Assembly (NCBI GenBank): GCA_964384335.1
Contig: CAYLKN010000013.1
Span: 1 to 53,207 of the forward strand
DNA: 53,207 nt
Reading direction: 5' to 3'
From: JAUICS01 sp964384335
GTDB taxonomy: Bacteria > Pseudomonadota > Alphaproteobacteria > Micavibrionales > Micavibrionaceae
Position 1 is the first letter of the stretch, and each line of letters begins with the position of its first letter. The notes beneath the pieces were generated by a model. It saw only the letters and a program-made list of their open reading frames with translations. It was not told where the DNA came from and did not search any database. Of the stretch, positions 1 through 8,911 are shown one piece after another. Made by a program: the position numbers and the translations under genes.

Positions 1-13
1 CATGTTGTTGACA
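1..13. repeat. 13-base sequence repeated inverted at the right end of the window
   Basis: These bases are the exact reverse complement of positions 53155-53167. Read outward from the window, both edges therefore carry the same bases. At the right edge this is followed by a direct repeat (53173-53182 and 53197-53206). I infer two outward-facing copies of one insertion-sequence end, but no transposase is in view. Positions 14-63 hold nothing recognisable. Confidence 0.35.
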
Positions 14-63
14 CCATAAAGTTGAGTTCTGTCGCAGTGTGATGTTCTGATTTACAAACTTTT

Positions 64-774
64 TCAGGCGGCGGCATCAAGATATTCTCTGAATGTCCTG
101 AATTCCGTCAGCAGGGCCTGATGTTTAAGTTCAATTTCACTGTCGTTCTGGCCGTAAAGGCTTGCCTTGTAGAGCTCTTCAAGACGACAGGCAGTTAAAA
201 TCTCCTCGGGACTGATTTTTTTTTCAAGAAAAGAGATGGTTAATATTATCGACCCGCTTAAAGGTGTCAATAAATGGGCAATCGTAAGAGACTCATCGTT
301 AAGATCGTCAAGATATTTCCGGATACTGTCATGGATTTTACTACTTTGCGGCTGAAATGTGATGGCCTGCGTTATTGCGTAAGAAACCCCGAAAACTTCA
401 TTCATCCATTTTATATGCGGAGTCCAGCTCTCGGCTTGCCATTCGGCAAGTTTTTCAGGTTCGTCAACCTGATAGCATAAAAGATCACTGTCACAATATT
501 TCATAATTCCATTCTTGCTATCGTCTTTTGACGCAACGACCTTATCAATCTGTGTAGACAGAATCTGGGTGTAAGGCATGGCCGCCGGATTGATACTGGC
601 TCCTTCCTCCAGGTCCCATTCCAATCTTATTTTTTCAGCCAGTGCTTTATGAATTGTCTTCAGAGGGTTTTTGACTGGCGTTTTTACGGGCTTGTCATCA
701 AGCATAATGAGCCAGGCGTTCCGGTCATCATGGGGGTCATGTTTAATTGTAACGGTATTGTAAAAACGCTTCAT
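64..774 (-). CDS. ATP12 family F1-ATPase assembly chaperone
   Basis: A 236-residue protein matching the ATP12 family, chaperones that hold the F1 alpha subunit before F1 assembly; the family is found in mitochondria and alphaproteobacteria. Family-like features are the N-terminal stretch with LDDKPVKTPVKNPL, then INPAAMPYTQI, DSDLLCYQ and a WTPHIKWMNEVFGV segment. ATG at 774 is chosen; a TTG directly upstream at 777 is also possible, with an AGGG about 7-10 bases away. It is the last gene of the run OGT-like, rlu, asmA, ATP12, 12 bases after asmA. No F1 genes are in the window. Confidence 0.88.
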   Translation of the reverse strand: MKRFYNTVTIKHDPHDDRNAWLIMLDDKPVKTPVKNPLKTIHKALAEKIRLEWDLEEGASINPAAMPYTQILSTQIDKVVASKDDSKNGIMKYCDSDLLCYQVDEPEKLAEWQAESWTPHIKWMNEVFGVSYAITQAITFQPQSSKIHDSIRKYLDDLNDESLTIAHLLTPLSGSIILTISFLEKKISPEEILTACRLEELYKASLYGQNDSEIELKHQALLTEFRTFREYLDAAA

Positions 775-786
775 CAAACAAAAACC

Positions 787-2733
787 CTAAAATTCTTTTA
801 TGTCCTGCCGGTTTTCTTCTGTTGTGACCGGCGACGGCTGAGGTGGAAAAGCATTTTTATTGTCTTTGTAGTTATCGATAACGTTCATACAGGGGTGTTG
901 TTCGGTAAGGCCGAGGTCAATAAGAGAGGCGGCCAGGAAAGCGGGATTAATCAATCCTGCAAACAGTTTGCCAAGTTTTGTACCAAGGTCAAGAGGATCA
1001 ACTCCGATCACAGGTTTGCCGATAGGCCCCTGAACAAGAACGGATGTCGCGACATCAACCAGTGCGGTCTGTTTTGCCTTTGGATCCAGAAGGATGTTGA
1101 TCCGGTTTTTGCCAAAATCAATGTCGCCATTGCCGACAAGCGTAACCCGGCCTGTATCAACAAACATCGACTTTATATCCGCAAGACCGTTTTCAATTTC
1201 AAGATCAAGAATTGCACAATTCAGATTTGTTTCCGCATCTGGGTTAAGTTTAGGCAATATGGCATTAACCAGACCGCCACCCCAAAAATTGAGCGCCGCA
1301 CTTTCAAATTGACCCTCTCCGGCAATAAACTTTGCCGTTCCGTTCAGGCTCTCTAGAAATTCCTGAACATTATTTCCCTTGGCGTTGAGATCAAGTTTGA
1401 TATTCATCCGTCCCTGAACACGTTTATAATCGTTTAGCGCTTTCTGAAGGGGGCCGTAATCCCATTCCCTGACTTTCAGAACAAAACCGGCCTGTTCGTC
1501 ATCGAGATTATAGGCAGCATTCGCCTTAACTGCGCCATCATTGATAACACCGGTTACGTCTTTTGCCTCAATAACATTATTGGCGTAAACGACAGGTATT
1601 TTAAGATTTCCAAAATTTTTCCCCCTGAAATATATAGACTGAATGTCGATTAGGTTCTCGGCCATGAAATCCGCGCCTGCTTCAGTAGTCCCATCTGACT
1701 CATTCCGTCCGGGTATAATGTCCATGATGAATTCCGTGAGCTCCTGAACGGCCTCTTTTGTTTTCATAAGCTTTCCGGTTTCATCTCCAAAGTCTTCAAG
1801 ATACAGCACGGGCACAGTAGTGCTGCCTTTCATGGCGTTGCCGCCGGAGTCATAATTCAGATTCAAAAGCATTTCATCCTGAGCAAGCTGGCCATTGACC
1901 AGAATGCGGGGTTGGTTGTATTCCAGACTTATATCCCCGGTTAAAAGCGGGATTCCGGCCTTTAATAATGTCAGATCCAGTAAATCCGCCTTCCGATTTT
2001 CCGCATCCGGACTAATATTAGTCTTAAGTAAAATATCGGTAACAGCAAAGCTGAGAGAACGAGGTGCGTTAAATGAAACTGTATAGAGCGGCCTTTCATC
2101 GATTAAACCGTATTTTCTGTCCACTTCCAAATCCCCGGAAAAGGATTTTTCGTTTACTTCACCGCTAAAAGTTAATTTTGGTTTATCTGAATTTTCATCT
2201 GTATCAGCGTTTTCGTCCGCTATTGTAATCGTATCGAACGTAAGGGGTTTGTTTCCCGTAAATTCCGGTGAAAGATAAATGTCAGAAATGTTAAAGTGAG
2301 CAAGTACGGGTTTTTGTATAAAAAGGTCCCAGAAACTCATGACAAGGTGTAGTTTTTTAGCTGTTATTTCAGGTGTTTCTGATTGCAGGGAAGGCGCGGT
2401 TTCAAATTTCCGGTCAAGAGACGGTGAATACCGGACGGCATAAATCGCAATGTCTTCTGCATTGATCTCGGTATTGGGAAATATAGAAAACCGTTTAAGC
2501 GTCCCGATCCGCACGTCCATACCAATTAAAGAAGACATCGAGCTTTCAAGCCCTTCACGGATGGTTTCATTGTTTCCCTGAAACGTATACAGAACGAAAA
2601 GGCCTAATCCAAAGACGACTATAAAAAAAGTGATAATCCGCCTTGCCCAGATCAGGAAAGGGTTTTTCTTTTTCCTTTTGTTGAAAATATTTCTTTTCAG
2701 GTAATCGTCGCTGTTCAAATCGGGTATTGTCAT
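787..2733 (-). CDS. AsmA family protein
   Basis: A 648-residue protein with a basic N-terminus (KKKNPFLIWARR) and one membrane helix at about residues 33-50 (ITFFIVVFGLGLFVLYTF), followed by a long periplasmic part. The C-terminal third (from about 440, RMNIKLDLNAKGN onward, and GPIGKPVIGVDPL near 575) is the AsmA-like C-terminal region. AsmA-type proteins are inner-membrane-anchored and implicated in lipid transport or outer-membrane assembly. Its ATG overlaps the stop of the pseudouridine synthase gene by four bases, so translation is probably coupled. The exact AsmA subgroup cannot be told. Confidence 0.85.
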   Translation of the reverse strand: MTIPDLNSDDYLKRNIFNKRKKKNPFLIWARRIITFFIVVFGLGLFVLYTFQGNNETIREGLESSMSSLIGMDVRIGTLKRFSIFPNTEINAEDIAIYAVRYSPSLDRKFETAPSLQSETPEITAKKLHLVMSFWDLFIQKPVLAHFNISDIYLSPEFTGNKPLTFDTITIADENADTDENSDKPKLTFSGEVNEKSFSGDLEVDRKYGLIDERPLYTVSFNAPRSLSFAVTDILLKTNISPDAENRKADLLDLTLLKAGIPLLTGDISLEYNQPRILVNGQLAQDEMLLNLNYDSGGNAMKGSTTVPVLYLEDFGDETGKLMKTKEAVQELTEFIMDIIPGRNESDGTTEAGADFMAENLIDIQSIYFRGKNFGNLKIPVVYANNVIEAKDVTGVINDGAVKANAAYNLDDEQAGFVLKVREWDYGPLQKALNDYKRVQGRMNIKLDLNAKGNNVQEFLESLNGTAKFIAGEGQFESAALNFWGGGLVNAILPKLNPDAETNLNCAILDLEIENGLADIKSMFVDTGRVTLVGNGDIDFGKNRINILLDPKAKQTALVDVATSVLVQGPIGKPVIGVDPLDLGTKLGKLFAGLINPAFLAASLIDLGLTEQHPCMNVIDNYKDNKNAFPPQPSPVTTEENRQDIKEF

Positions 2734-3725
2734 TCGGGAAACCGGGTGCCAAGGCCGAACTGCTCAAGTGCCTCCTTCATTTCCTTTGGAAGTGGGGCCT
2801 TAATATCCAGTACGGATTTCTTTTTTTCCTTTATGCTTGGATGATTGCATGAAAATCGTGCGGCATGCAAGTAAAGCCTGTCTTGAATTTCATTTTCCAC
2901 GCTTAAATCATCGGCATTGTCCTCTCTTTCAAACTGCAAGCCGTATTTTCTGTCCCCGAGTATCGGGGCGCCTAAACTGCTTGCGTGAACCCTTATCTGA
3001 TGTGTACGTCCGGTTTTGGGTAAGAAACATACAGAAGAAATGTTTTTACCCGCATTTTCAATAACTTTATATGCTGTGGTTGCAGGTTTGCCCTCTTCCC
3101 GGTCAACTATGATTTTCTCCTTTGCGGATCCGGTTCCTTTGATTAAAGGGGCGTTTATTATTCCTTCTCGGTCAGGCATGGCGGGGGAGGTCAGTGCCCA
3201 GTAGTATTTTTGCGCCTTTCCAGATTTGAGAATATTGCCCATTGCCCGTGCCGCTTCGGCAGAGCGCGCGAGTATCATAACACCGCTTGTTTCACGGTCC
3301 AGGCGGTGGACCAGCCTTGGTTTAACATCATCTTTATCCATCAGGCCGTCAAGATAGTAATCAACATGTTTTTCCATTCCTGTCCCGCCCTGCGAAGCCA
3401 GGCCGTAAGGCTTATCAATGGCGATGATGTCTGCGTCTTCGTAAATAACGAGACTGCGTATGTATTTTTTTTCTCTTTCCGTAAGGGCTTTTTGTTGACG
3501 GGAGACATCCGCAACAGTCGGTATCCGGACATCATCCGCATTCACAAGTCGTGTATCCGCCTTGATCCTCTTACCGTTCACCCTGATCTGGCCGGTTCTG
3601 ATAAGCTTGTAAAGGTGGCTTTTTGGAACGGAAGGGAACTGTTTAAAAAACCAGCGATCAAACCTCTGGCCGTCCTCGTCTGATGGGATTGTAATATGCT
3701 GTACTGACGGTTTTCTGTCTGTCAT
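2730..3725 (-). CDS. RluC/RluD family 23S rRNA pseudouridine synthase
   Basis: A 331-residue protein with an N-terminal S4 RNA-binding domain (about residues 10-75, RFDRWFFKQFPSVPKSHLYKLIRTGQIRVN as family pattern) and a pseudouridine synthase domain. The catalytic block is RLVHRLDRETSGVMILAR with the conserved Asp in RLD; a later KTGRTHQIRVH block is also typical. The product isomerises uridines in 23S rRNA; RluC and RluD cannot be separated here. ATG at 3725 is chosen; the longer frame starts from TTG at 3755 and adds only ten residues. Neither start has a clear Shine-Dalgarno sequence. Confidence 0.9.
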   Translation of the reverse strand: MTDRKPSVQHITIPSDEDGQRFDRWFFKQFPSVPKSHLYKLIRTGQIRVNGKRIKADTRLVNADDVRIPTVADVSRQQKALTEREKKYIRSLVIYEDADIIAIDKPYGLASQGGTGMEKHVDYYLDGLMDKDDVKPRLVHRLDRETSGVMILARSAEAARAMGNILKSGKAQKYYWALTSPAMPDREGIINAPLIKGTGSAKEKIIVDREEGKPATTAYKVIENAGKNISSVCFLPKTGRTHQIRVHASSLGAPILGDRKYGLQFEREDNADDLSVENEIQDRLYLHAARFSCNHPSIKEKKKSVLDIKAPLPKEMKEALEQFGLGTRFPE

Positions 3726-3781
3726 AAAAACGACATAACATGTAATTCGATACAAAAGAATGAATTTTTTGGAGCGGGGTT

Positions 3782-5959
3782 TTAAGACTTTCGCGATTCC
3801 ATTTCTGCAAGCCAGTCATGCCACATATGACGAAAGGCTTTTTCCAGATTGACGGCAAACCGTTTTCCGTCAATCAGGGGGGATGATTTCACTTTTTCGC
3901 GAAGGCCCTGCCGGATCTGTGAAAGCTTTTTGGTATCGCTGGCAAGTTCTGCGACTTTCCGGACATAGGCATCCTCACTATCCACTATCCATTCGTCCAG
4001 TCCAACTGTGTTAAGATGTGTTGCGGCGTGACGTCCGGCAAAGGTCGGTCCGGGCAGCGTTACGACAGGAACGCCCATATAAAGTGATTCACACGTTGTC
4101 AGTCCTCCCGTATAAGGGTATGGGTCAAGACAGATATCAACCTGGTTAAAGACCTGCATATGCTCTTCGTGTTTTGATCCACCTGCGAAAATAAGACGAT
4201 TTTCCTCAATTCCATGTTCGGCGAAAAGATCCCTTATGTTTTTTTGAACAATATCCTCACCCAGCCCTTTTGTTTTCAGGAATAATTTGCTGCCCGGTAT
4301 TGTGTTCATGATGCGGGCCCAAATCCGGACCGAGGTTTTTGTTGTTTTCGCAAGATTGTTAAAATTTCCGAAAGTGACAAAGCCGTTTTCAAGTGCGGGC
4401 AACTGACCCACTTCCGGCGCGTATTCCGGAGGTTCATAGCAGATGTAGTTATCCGGCATACGGTAAACTTTTTCGGTATACCACTCTTCATCTCCTTCCG
4501 GGATTTCTATATCGTCACCTATGATCCAGTCCATTTCTTCAATTCCGGACGTATCAAAAAGTCCGCCGACCCATTCCACCTGTACCGGTGCACCGCGATG
4601 GGCAAATGCGATAAGCGGACTGTTTTCCGAATGGCCTGATAAGTCGATGAGAATATCAACCTGATCTTCCCTCGCAAGTTCTGCCATTTGTTCGAAGGTC
4701 AGACCCATCAGGGATTTCCAGGATGTGCATTTCTCTCTAATCCTGTCGGTAAAATCGTCGGCTTTATTATCGCCGACCGATGAATATCCGTACCATTCTA
4801 CTTTTTCCGGATCCATATTCTCAAGCGCCGGAAGGATCATATAGCCCACGGGGTGGCGGCGAAAGCTGCCGGAGACAAGACCAACGCGAAGCTTTCGGTC
4901 AGGGTCACGATTGTTTTCAAAATTCCAGCGGCTTTTGATATTGAGGTTTGTACAGTACATTTTTTCCCAGTCGCGCATCCGGTCATATATGTATTGGCGG
5001 GAAAGTTCGTCCATGTAATGCAGTGCCATAAGGTAATTGCAGTGGTTATCAATCATTTCCGGGGCGATTTTGATCACATGTTCGTAAGTTTCCTTTGCCT
5101 CGTCCAGCAATCCCATCAAACGCTGTATATTTGCGAGATTACACAGGGCATCAACAAAATCCTTTTTATATTCAAGTGATTTCTTGTAATGAATCAGGGC
5201 ATTTCCGTACTGATCGGCCTGCCGGTAACAGGTTGCAATGTTGTTATGTGCTTCCGGATATTTTTTATTGTGTTCAAGTGCCTTGCGAAACCATGGGAAA
5301 GCCTTTGCATAAAGACCTCTCATCATATAGATGGCACCGATGTTGTTGTAAGGCTCCGCCGGTTCAGGATCCAGTTTAATGGCCATTTCATAAGCTTTTC
5401 TGGCTTCGTCAAATCTTGCCAGCCGGTAATAGTTGATGCCAAGATTGATCCAGGCTTCCCTGAATTGCGGATTGAGTTTTACAGCTTTCTCGGCAAGAAC
5501 GACACCTTTGTCCGATTGATCAATCTGGTGATAAAGGATTGATAAAAGGCTCAGAATCTGAAATTTTTCAGGGTCTATGGAAAGGCCTTTGTTGGCCGCT
5601 TCAATCGCAGCCATGTAGTTTTTTTGTTCACGAAAAGTAAGTGCAAGATTATAATATGCATCCACCCATTCTGGTTTGGCTTGCAGGGCTTTTTTTATAA
5701 GTCTTTCCGATTCATCAAGCCAGCCGCGCTGCTTTGCAATGACCCCGAGATAATGTAGACAGGTCGAATTCTGTTTATCGTATTTCATGACTTCGCGGTA
5801 AAGTTTTTCCGCCTGGTCTATATCTCCGGCCTTATGCGTATGCACTGCTTTTACAAGTGTTTCCTGAAGAACTTCACGAATAGGGCGCTTTTCTGGCTTT
5901 CTAGACAAAAAACTACTACTTTTGAGGGCTGTCTGATACTTTAAATTTTTATAATTCAT
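3782..5959 (-). CDS. TPR protein with GT41 (O-GlcNAc transferase-like) domain
   Basis: A 725-residue protein. Residues about 30-315 are tandem tetratricopeptide repeats (roughly eight, with recurring A-x-NLG/NN-IG patterns). Residues about 355-715 resemble the catalytic half of O-GlcNAc transferase: LRVGLVSGSFRRHPVGY, VDILIDLSGHSENSPL, GAPVQVEWVGG, VTFGNFNNLAKTT and GGLTTCESLYMGVPVVTLPG. Family members add GlcNAc or similar sugars to Ser/Thr of proteins; in Caulobacter a TPR-glycosyltransferase (FlmG) modifies flagellins. The target here is unknown. It heads the minus-strand run into rlu and is divergent from ubiE across a very short gap. Confidence 0.88.
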   Translation of the reverse strand: MNYKNLKYQTALKSSSFLSRKPEKRPIREVLQETLVKAVHTHKAGDIDQAEKLYREVMKYDKQNSTCLHYLGVIAKQRGWLDESERLIKKALQAKPEWVDAYYNLALTFREQKNYMAAIEAANKGLSIDPEKFQILSLLSILYHQIDQSDKGVVLAEKAVKLNPQFREAWINLGINYYRLARFDEARKAYEMAIKLDPEPAEPYNNIGAIYMMRGLYAKAFPWFRKALEHNKKYPEAHNNIATCYRQADQYGNALIHYKKSLEYKKDFVDALCNLANIQRLMGLLDEAKETYEHVIKIAPEMIDNHCNYLMALHYMDELSRQYIYDRMRDWEKMYCTNLNIKSRWNFENNRDPDRKLRVGLVSGSFRRHPVGYMILPALENMDPEKVEWYGYSSVGDNKADDFTDRIREKCTSWKSLMGLTFEQMAELAREDQVDILIDLSGHSENSPLIAFAHRGAPVQVEWVGGLFDTSGIEEMDWIIGDDIEIPEGDEEWYTEKVYRMPDNYICYEPPEYAPEVGQLPALENGFVTFGNFNNLAKTTKTSVRIWARIMNTIPGSKLFLKTKGLGEDIVQKNIRDLFAEHGIEENRLIFAGGSKHEEHMQVFNQVDICLDPYPYTGGLTTCESLYMGVPVVTLPGPTFAGRHAATHLNTVGLDEWIVDSEDAYVRKVAELASDTKKLSQIRQGLREKVKSSPLIDGKRFAVNLEKAFRHMWHDWLAEMESRKS

Positions 5960-6017
5960 AATAGGCTAACTGGTTTTTTATTACAAGAACGTGTACCACT
6001 ATGAATTGTTAAGCAAC

Positions 6018-6824
6018 ATGAATGCCAAAACAATGCAAAATAATAACCATCACAAGGCACTGAAAGCAAATCCGGAAGCGGAATGGTTTGGTTATCAAAG
6101 GATAGAACCAGATCAGAAAACACGGAATGTGATCAATGTTTTTGACAGTGTGGCCGAAAAATACGACCGAATGAACGATATAATGTCATTCGGGCTGCAC
6201 CGGTATTGGAAAGATCGCTTTGTCAGGAAAATTATGCCTCGCAGAGGTATGCACGTTCTTGACGTTGCGGGCGGCACAGGTGATATTGCCTTTCGGCTGC
6301 ATAAAAAAACCGGTAAAGAGGGCCTGGTATCCATATGCGATATAAACCGGAATATGCTTGAAGTTGGCCGATACAGGGCGTTTGACAAAGGAATTGTACC
6401 TGATCGTGACAACGGGCTGGAATTTATCTGTGCGAACGCAGAAAATCTTCCTTTTTGTGACAATACGGTGGACGTTTTTACAATTGCCTTTGGATTGCGC
6501 AATGTAACACACGTAGATAATGCGCTTACCGAGGCCCGCAGGGTTTTAAAACCGGGCGGCAGATTTTTCTGTCTGGAATTCAGCCGTATGGATCATGCAA
6601 TTCTGGATCGTGTATATGATTTTTATTCCTTTAAAGTTATTCCGCAAATGGGAGGAATTGTTGCAAAAGACAAGCCCAGTTACCGTTATCTCGTTGAAAG
6701 CATTCGCCGTTTCCCGGATCAGGAGCATCTTGCCGATCGAATCCGCACGGCCGGTTTTAAGAACGTTAAGTTTGAAAACCTGAGTTTCGGCGTGGCCGCA
6801 ATACATCAGGGTTTGAAGGTATAG
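6018..6824 (+). CDS. ubiE: Ubiquinone/menaquinone biosynthesis methyltransferase
   Basis: A class I SAM-dependent methyltransferase of 268 residues. Family marks are VFDSVAEKYDRMNDIMSFGLHRYWK near the N-terminus, the SAM loop VLDVAGGTGDIAFR, FTIAFGLRNV, EARRVLKPGGRFFCLEF and the C-terminal GVAAIHQGLK. It C-methylates the ring of ubiquinone (or menaquinone) precursors. ATG 6018 is preferred; the frame also opens with GTG at 5991. Neither is preceded by a good Shine-Dalgarno. It starts a plus-strand run with coaBC and dut. In many relatives ubiB lies next to it; here it does not. Confidence 0.93.
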   Translation: MNAKTMQNNNHHKALKANPEAEWFGYQRIEPDQKTRNVINVFDSVAEKYDRMNDIMSFGLHRYWKDRFVRKIMPRRGMHVLDVAGGTGDIAFRLHKKTGKEGLVSICDINRNMLEVGRYRAFDKGIVPDRDNGLEFICANAENLPFCDNTVDVFTIAFGLRNVTHVDNALTEARRVLKPGGRFFCLEFSRMDHAILDRVYDFYSFKVIPQMGGIVAKDKPSYRYLVESIRRFPDQEHLADRIRTAGFKNVKFENLSFGVAAIHQGLKV

Positions 6825-6834
6825 ATATTTGAAA

Positions 6835-8085
6835 ATGACGGAAAAACAGAAAAAAAGAGTTCTTCTTATAATCTGCGGCGGGGTTGCCGCATATAAAAGC
6901 CTTGAGTTGATCCGCCTTCTCAGGAAGAAAAATATGTGCGTTACAACAGTGATGACCGAAGGCGCGCAGCACTTTATCACGCCGTTAAGTGTTTCTTCCC
7001 TTTCTGAGGAGCATGTTTATACCGATCTCTGGTCTTTGAAGGACGAAACGGAAATGGGCCATATAAGATTGAGCAGGCAGGCCGATATAATATTATGCGC
7101 ACCTGCAACAGCCAATTTTATGGCGAAGATTGCATCCGGGCTGGCCGACGATCTTGCCTCTGCAACCACATTGGCGGCGGATAAAAAGCTAATGCTTGCC
7201 CCTGCCATGAATGTCAGAATGTGGGAAAATCCTGCAACCCAAAGAAATCTCGATATCATTATCAAAGACGGACACAATGTTCTTTACCCGGAAAACGGAG
7301 AAATGGCGTGCGGTGAGTACGGTGAAGGCAGAATGATAGAGCCGGAGGATATTCTTCGTCAGGTTGAGGCGTATCTGAATGGCGGTCCGCTTTCGGGTAA
7401 AACCGTTCTGGTGACAAGCGGCCCAACATATGAACCCATCGATCCCGTCCGGTATATTGCAAATCGGTCTTCGGGAAAGCAGGGGCATCTGATTGCTTCG
7501 GTTTTTGCACAGATGGGCGCGCGGGTCACGTTGGTCACCGGCCCCACAGGCCTTAAAGATCCTATCGGTGTAACGACAATTCATGTTGAAACGGCGGAGC
7601 AGATGAGACAGGCCTGTGAAGAGGGCTTGCCGGCCCATGTTGCGATTTTCGCAGCGGCCGTTGCCGACTGGAGGCCCGCTGAATATGAATCATCAAAACT
7701 GAAAAAGACAAGGGATAATGATACGGAAACACTGAAACTTGCCAGGACTAAAGATATTTTTGCCGATATTTCCGGCAATGAAAGCAAAAGACCGGACCTC
7801 GTCATCGGGTTTGCCGCAGAGACAGATGACCTTGAAAACAATGCCATTGAGAAGTTTAAACAGAAAAATGCGGATGCCATTCTTGCAAATAATGTACAAG
7901 GACAATCGGTTTTTGGAAAAGATGATACCAACATAGTTTTTATTTACAGAGAGAAGGGGAGCTCAGGTAAAACATCTATAAATAAAAAAAACTGGGGCGT
8001 TGTTTCAAAGCAGGATGTGGCGTATAAACTGGCTGAGTATATCATCAACAACTATTCGGGATGTGTAAATGAACACCATGACTGA
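6835..8085 (+). CDS. coaBC: Bifunctional CoaBC (PPC decarboxylase / PPC synthetase)
   Basis: A 416-residue protein making 4'-phosphopantetheine in coenzyme A synthesis. The N-terminal flavodoxin-like CoaC half shows GGVAAYKSLELIRLLR, the active-site His in GHIRLSRQAD, LCAPATANFMAK, the PAMN Asn motif and the Cys in GEMACGEYGEGRM. The CoaB half starts near residue 184 (GKTVLVTSGPTYEPIDPVRY, then ANRSSGKQG). ATG 6835 is chosen, but a TTG at 6829 lies 9 bases after a GAAGG and could be the real start. It follows ubiE closely and overlaps dut by 17 bases. Confidence 0.94.
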   Translation: MTEKQKKRVLLIICGGVAAYKSLELIRLLRKKNMCVTTVMTEGAQHFITPLSVSSLSEEHVYTDLWSLKDETEMGHIRLSRQADIILCAPATANFMAKIASGLADDLASATTLAADKKLMLAPAMNVRMWENPATQRNLDIIIKDGHNVLYPENGEMACGEYGEGRMIEPEDILRQVEAYLNGGPLSGKTVLVTSGPTYEPIDPVRYIANRSSGKQGHLIASVFAQMGARVTLVTGPTGLKDPIGVTTIHVETAEQMRQACEEGLPAHVAIFAAAVADWRPAEYESSKLKKTRDNDTETLKLARTKDIFADISGNESKRPDLVIGFAAETDDLENNAIEKFKQKNADAILANNVQGQSVFGKDDTNIVFIYREKGSSGKTSINKKNWGVVSKQDVAYKLAEYIINNYSGCVNEHHD

Positions 8086-8545
8086 GACGGAAAAATCAAT
8101 TGAAATTCCTTTAAAAGCGCTTCCCCACGCCGTTGGTCTCAATCTGCCTTCATATGCGACGGAAATGGCGGCGGGAATGGATCTTACAGCTGCTCTTGAG
8201 GAGGCTTTTGAGCTTGCCCCCGGCGAGAGATCCCTTATTCCGACCGGTATATCCATAGCGCTACCCAGGGGATATGAGGCCCAGATCAGGCCGAGATCCG
8301 GACTTGCGGCAAAATACGGGGTTACGGTTTTAAACACCCCCGGTACGGTGGATGCGGATTACAGAGGCGAAATAAAAGTCATATTAATCAATCACGGCAC
8401 CGAACCTTTCACGGTTGAACGTGGCATGCGTATTGCGCAGATGGTTATTAACCGTTACGCCCAGATCAAATGGAAGGCCGTTGAAGATCTTGAGGAAACT
8501 GATCGTGGAGAAGGAGGTTTCGGCTCTACCGGGACGGGAACGTAA
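8069..8545 (+). CDS. dut: Deoxyuridine 5'-triphosphate nucleotidohydrolase
   Basis: A 158-residue trimeric-type dUTPase, hydrolysing dUTP to dUMP and pyrophosphate. All five family motifs are seen in order: AGMDLTA, RPRSGLAA, GTVDADYRGEIKV, RGMRIAQMV and the C-terminal P-loop-like RGEGGFGSTGTG. The start codon lies inside the end of coaBC (17-base overlap); the coaBC-dut pairing is common in Proteobacteria. An ATG at 8078 would give a protein three residues shorter. Confidence 0.96.
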   Translation: MNTMTETEKSIEIPLKALPHAVGLNLPSYATEMAAGMDLTAALEEAFELAPGERSLIPTGISIALPRGYEAQIRPRSGLAAKYGVTVLNTPGTVDADYRGEIKVILINHGTEPFTVERGMRIAQMVINRYAQIKWKAVEDLEETDRGEGGFGSTGTGT

Positions 8546-8662
8546 GCAAAATTATTTGCCATAATAATTATTAACAAAATCTAAAAATGTATACAAAAAA
8601 AACCATATCTTAAACTTTGTGACGTAACCTTAAGATTAAGCAAAAAGGTTATGGGTAATTAA

Positions 8663-8911
8663 ATGAAACAGGCAGGGCTATTAAAAGCTGTATTCGCTTT
8701 ATCTTTCCTGGCGGCATTTCCGGTATCGGTCGGTGGCTGCACTCCAACCGTTCGTGTTGCGCCACCTGACGAGCCGATTGAGATTAATCTCAATGTCAGA
8801 ATAGAAAAAGATGTCCGTCTTCGCATCGATAAGGATCTTGAGGAGGCATTCCGTAAGAATCCCGAGCTGTTCGGTGTTGTCGAGGATGTAAAACGGGAAG
8901 AGATGCGTTAA
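8663..8911 (+). CDS. YnbE-like lipoprotein
   Basis: An 82-residue small lipoprotein. The signal peptide ends at a lipobox VGGC (Cys at about residue 26), followed by TPTVRVAPPDEPIEINLNVRIEKDV, which matches the pattern of Escherichia coli YnbE (pattern recalled, not searched). YnbE is an outer-membrane lipoprotein partner of the AsmA-like bridge protein YdbH; in enterobacteria ydbH-ynbE-ydbL form an operon. Here it stands alone, preceded by a 117-base AT-rich gap and convergent with the CBS gene, sharing four bases at the stop codons. Confidence 0.8.
   Translation: MKQAGLLKAVFALSFLAAFPVSVGGCTPTVRVAPPDEPIEINLNVRIEKDVRLRIDKDLEEAFRKNPELFGVVEDVKREEMR

Noticed and set aside
649..1356. Long open frame opposite ATP12 and asmA
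   Set aside because: It lies antisense to two clear genes and has a composition typical of shadow frames (many Cys, Arg, Asn; no family pattern).
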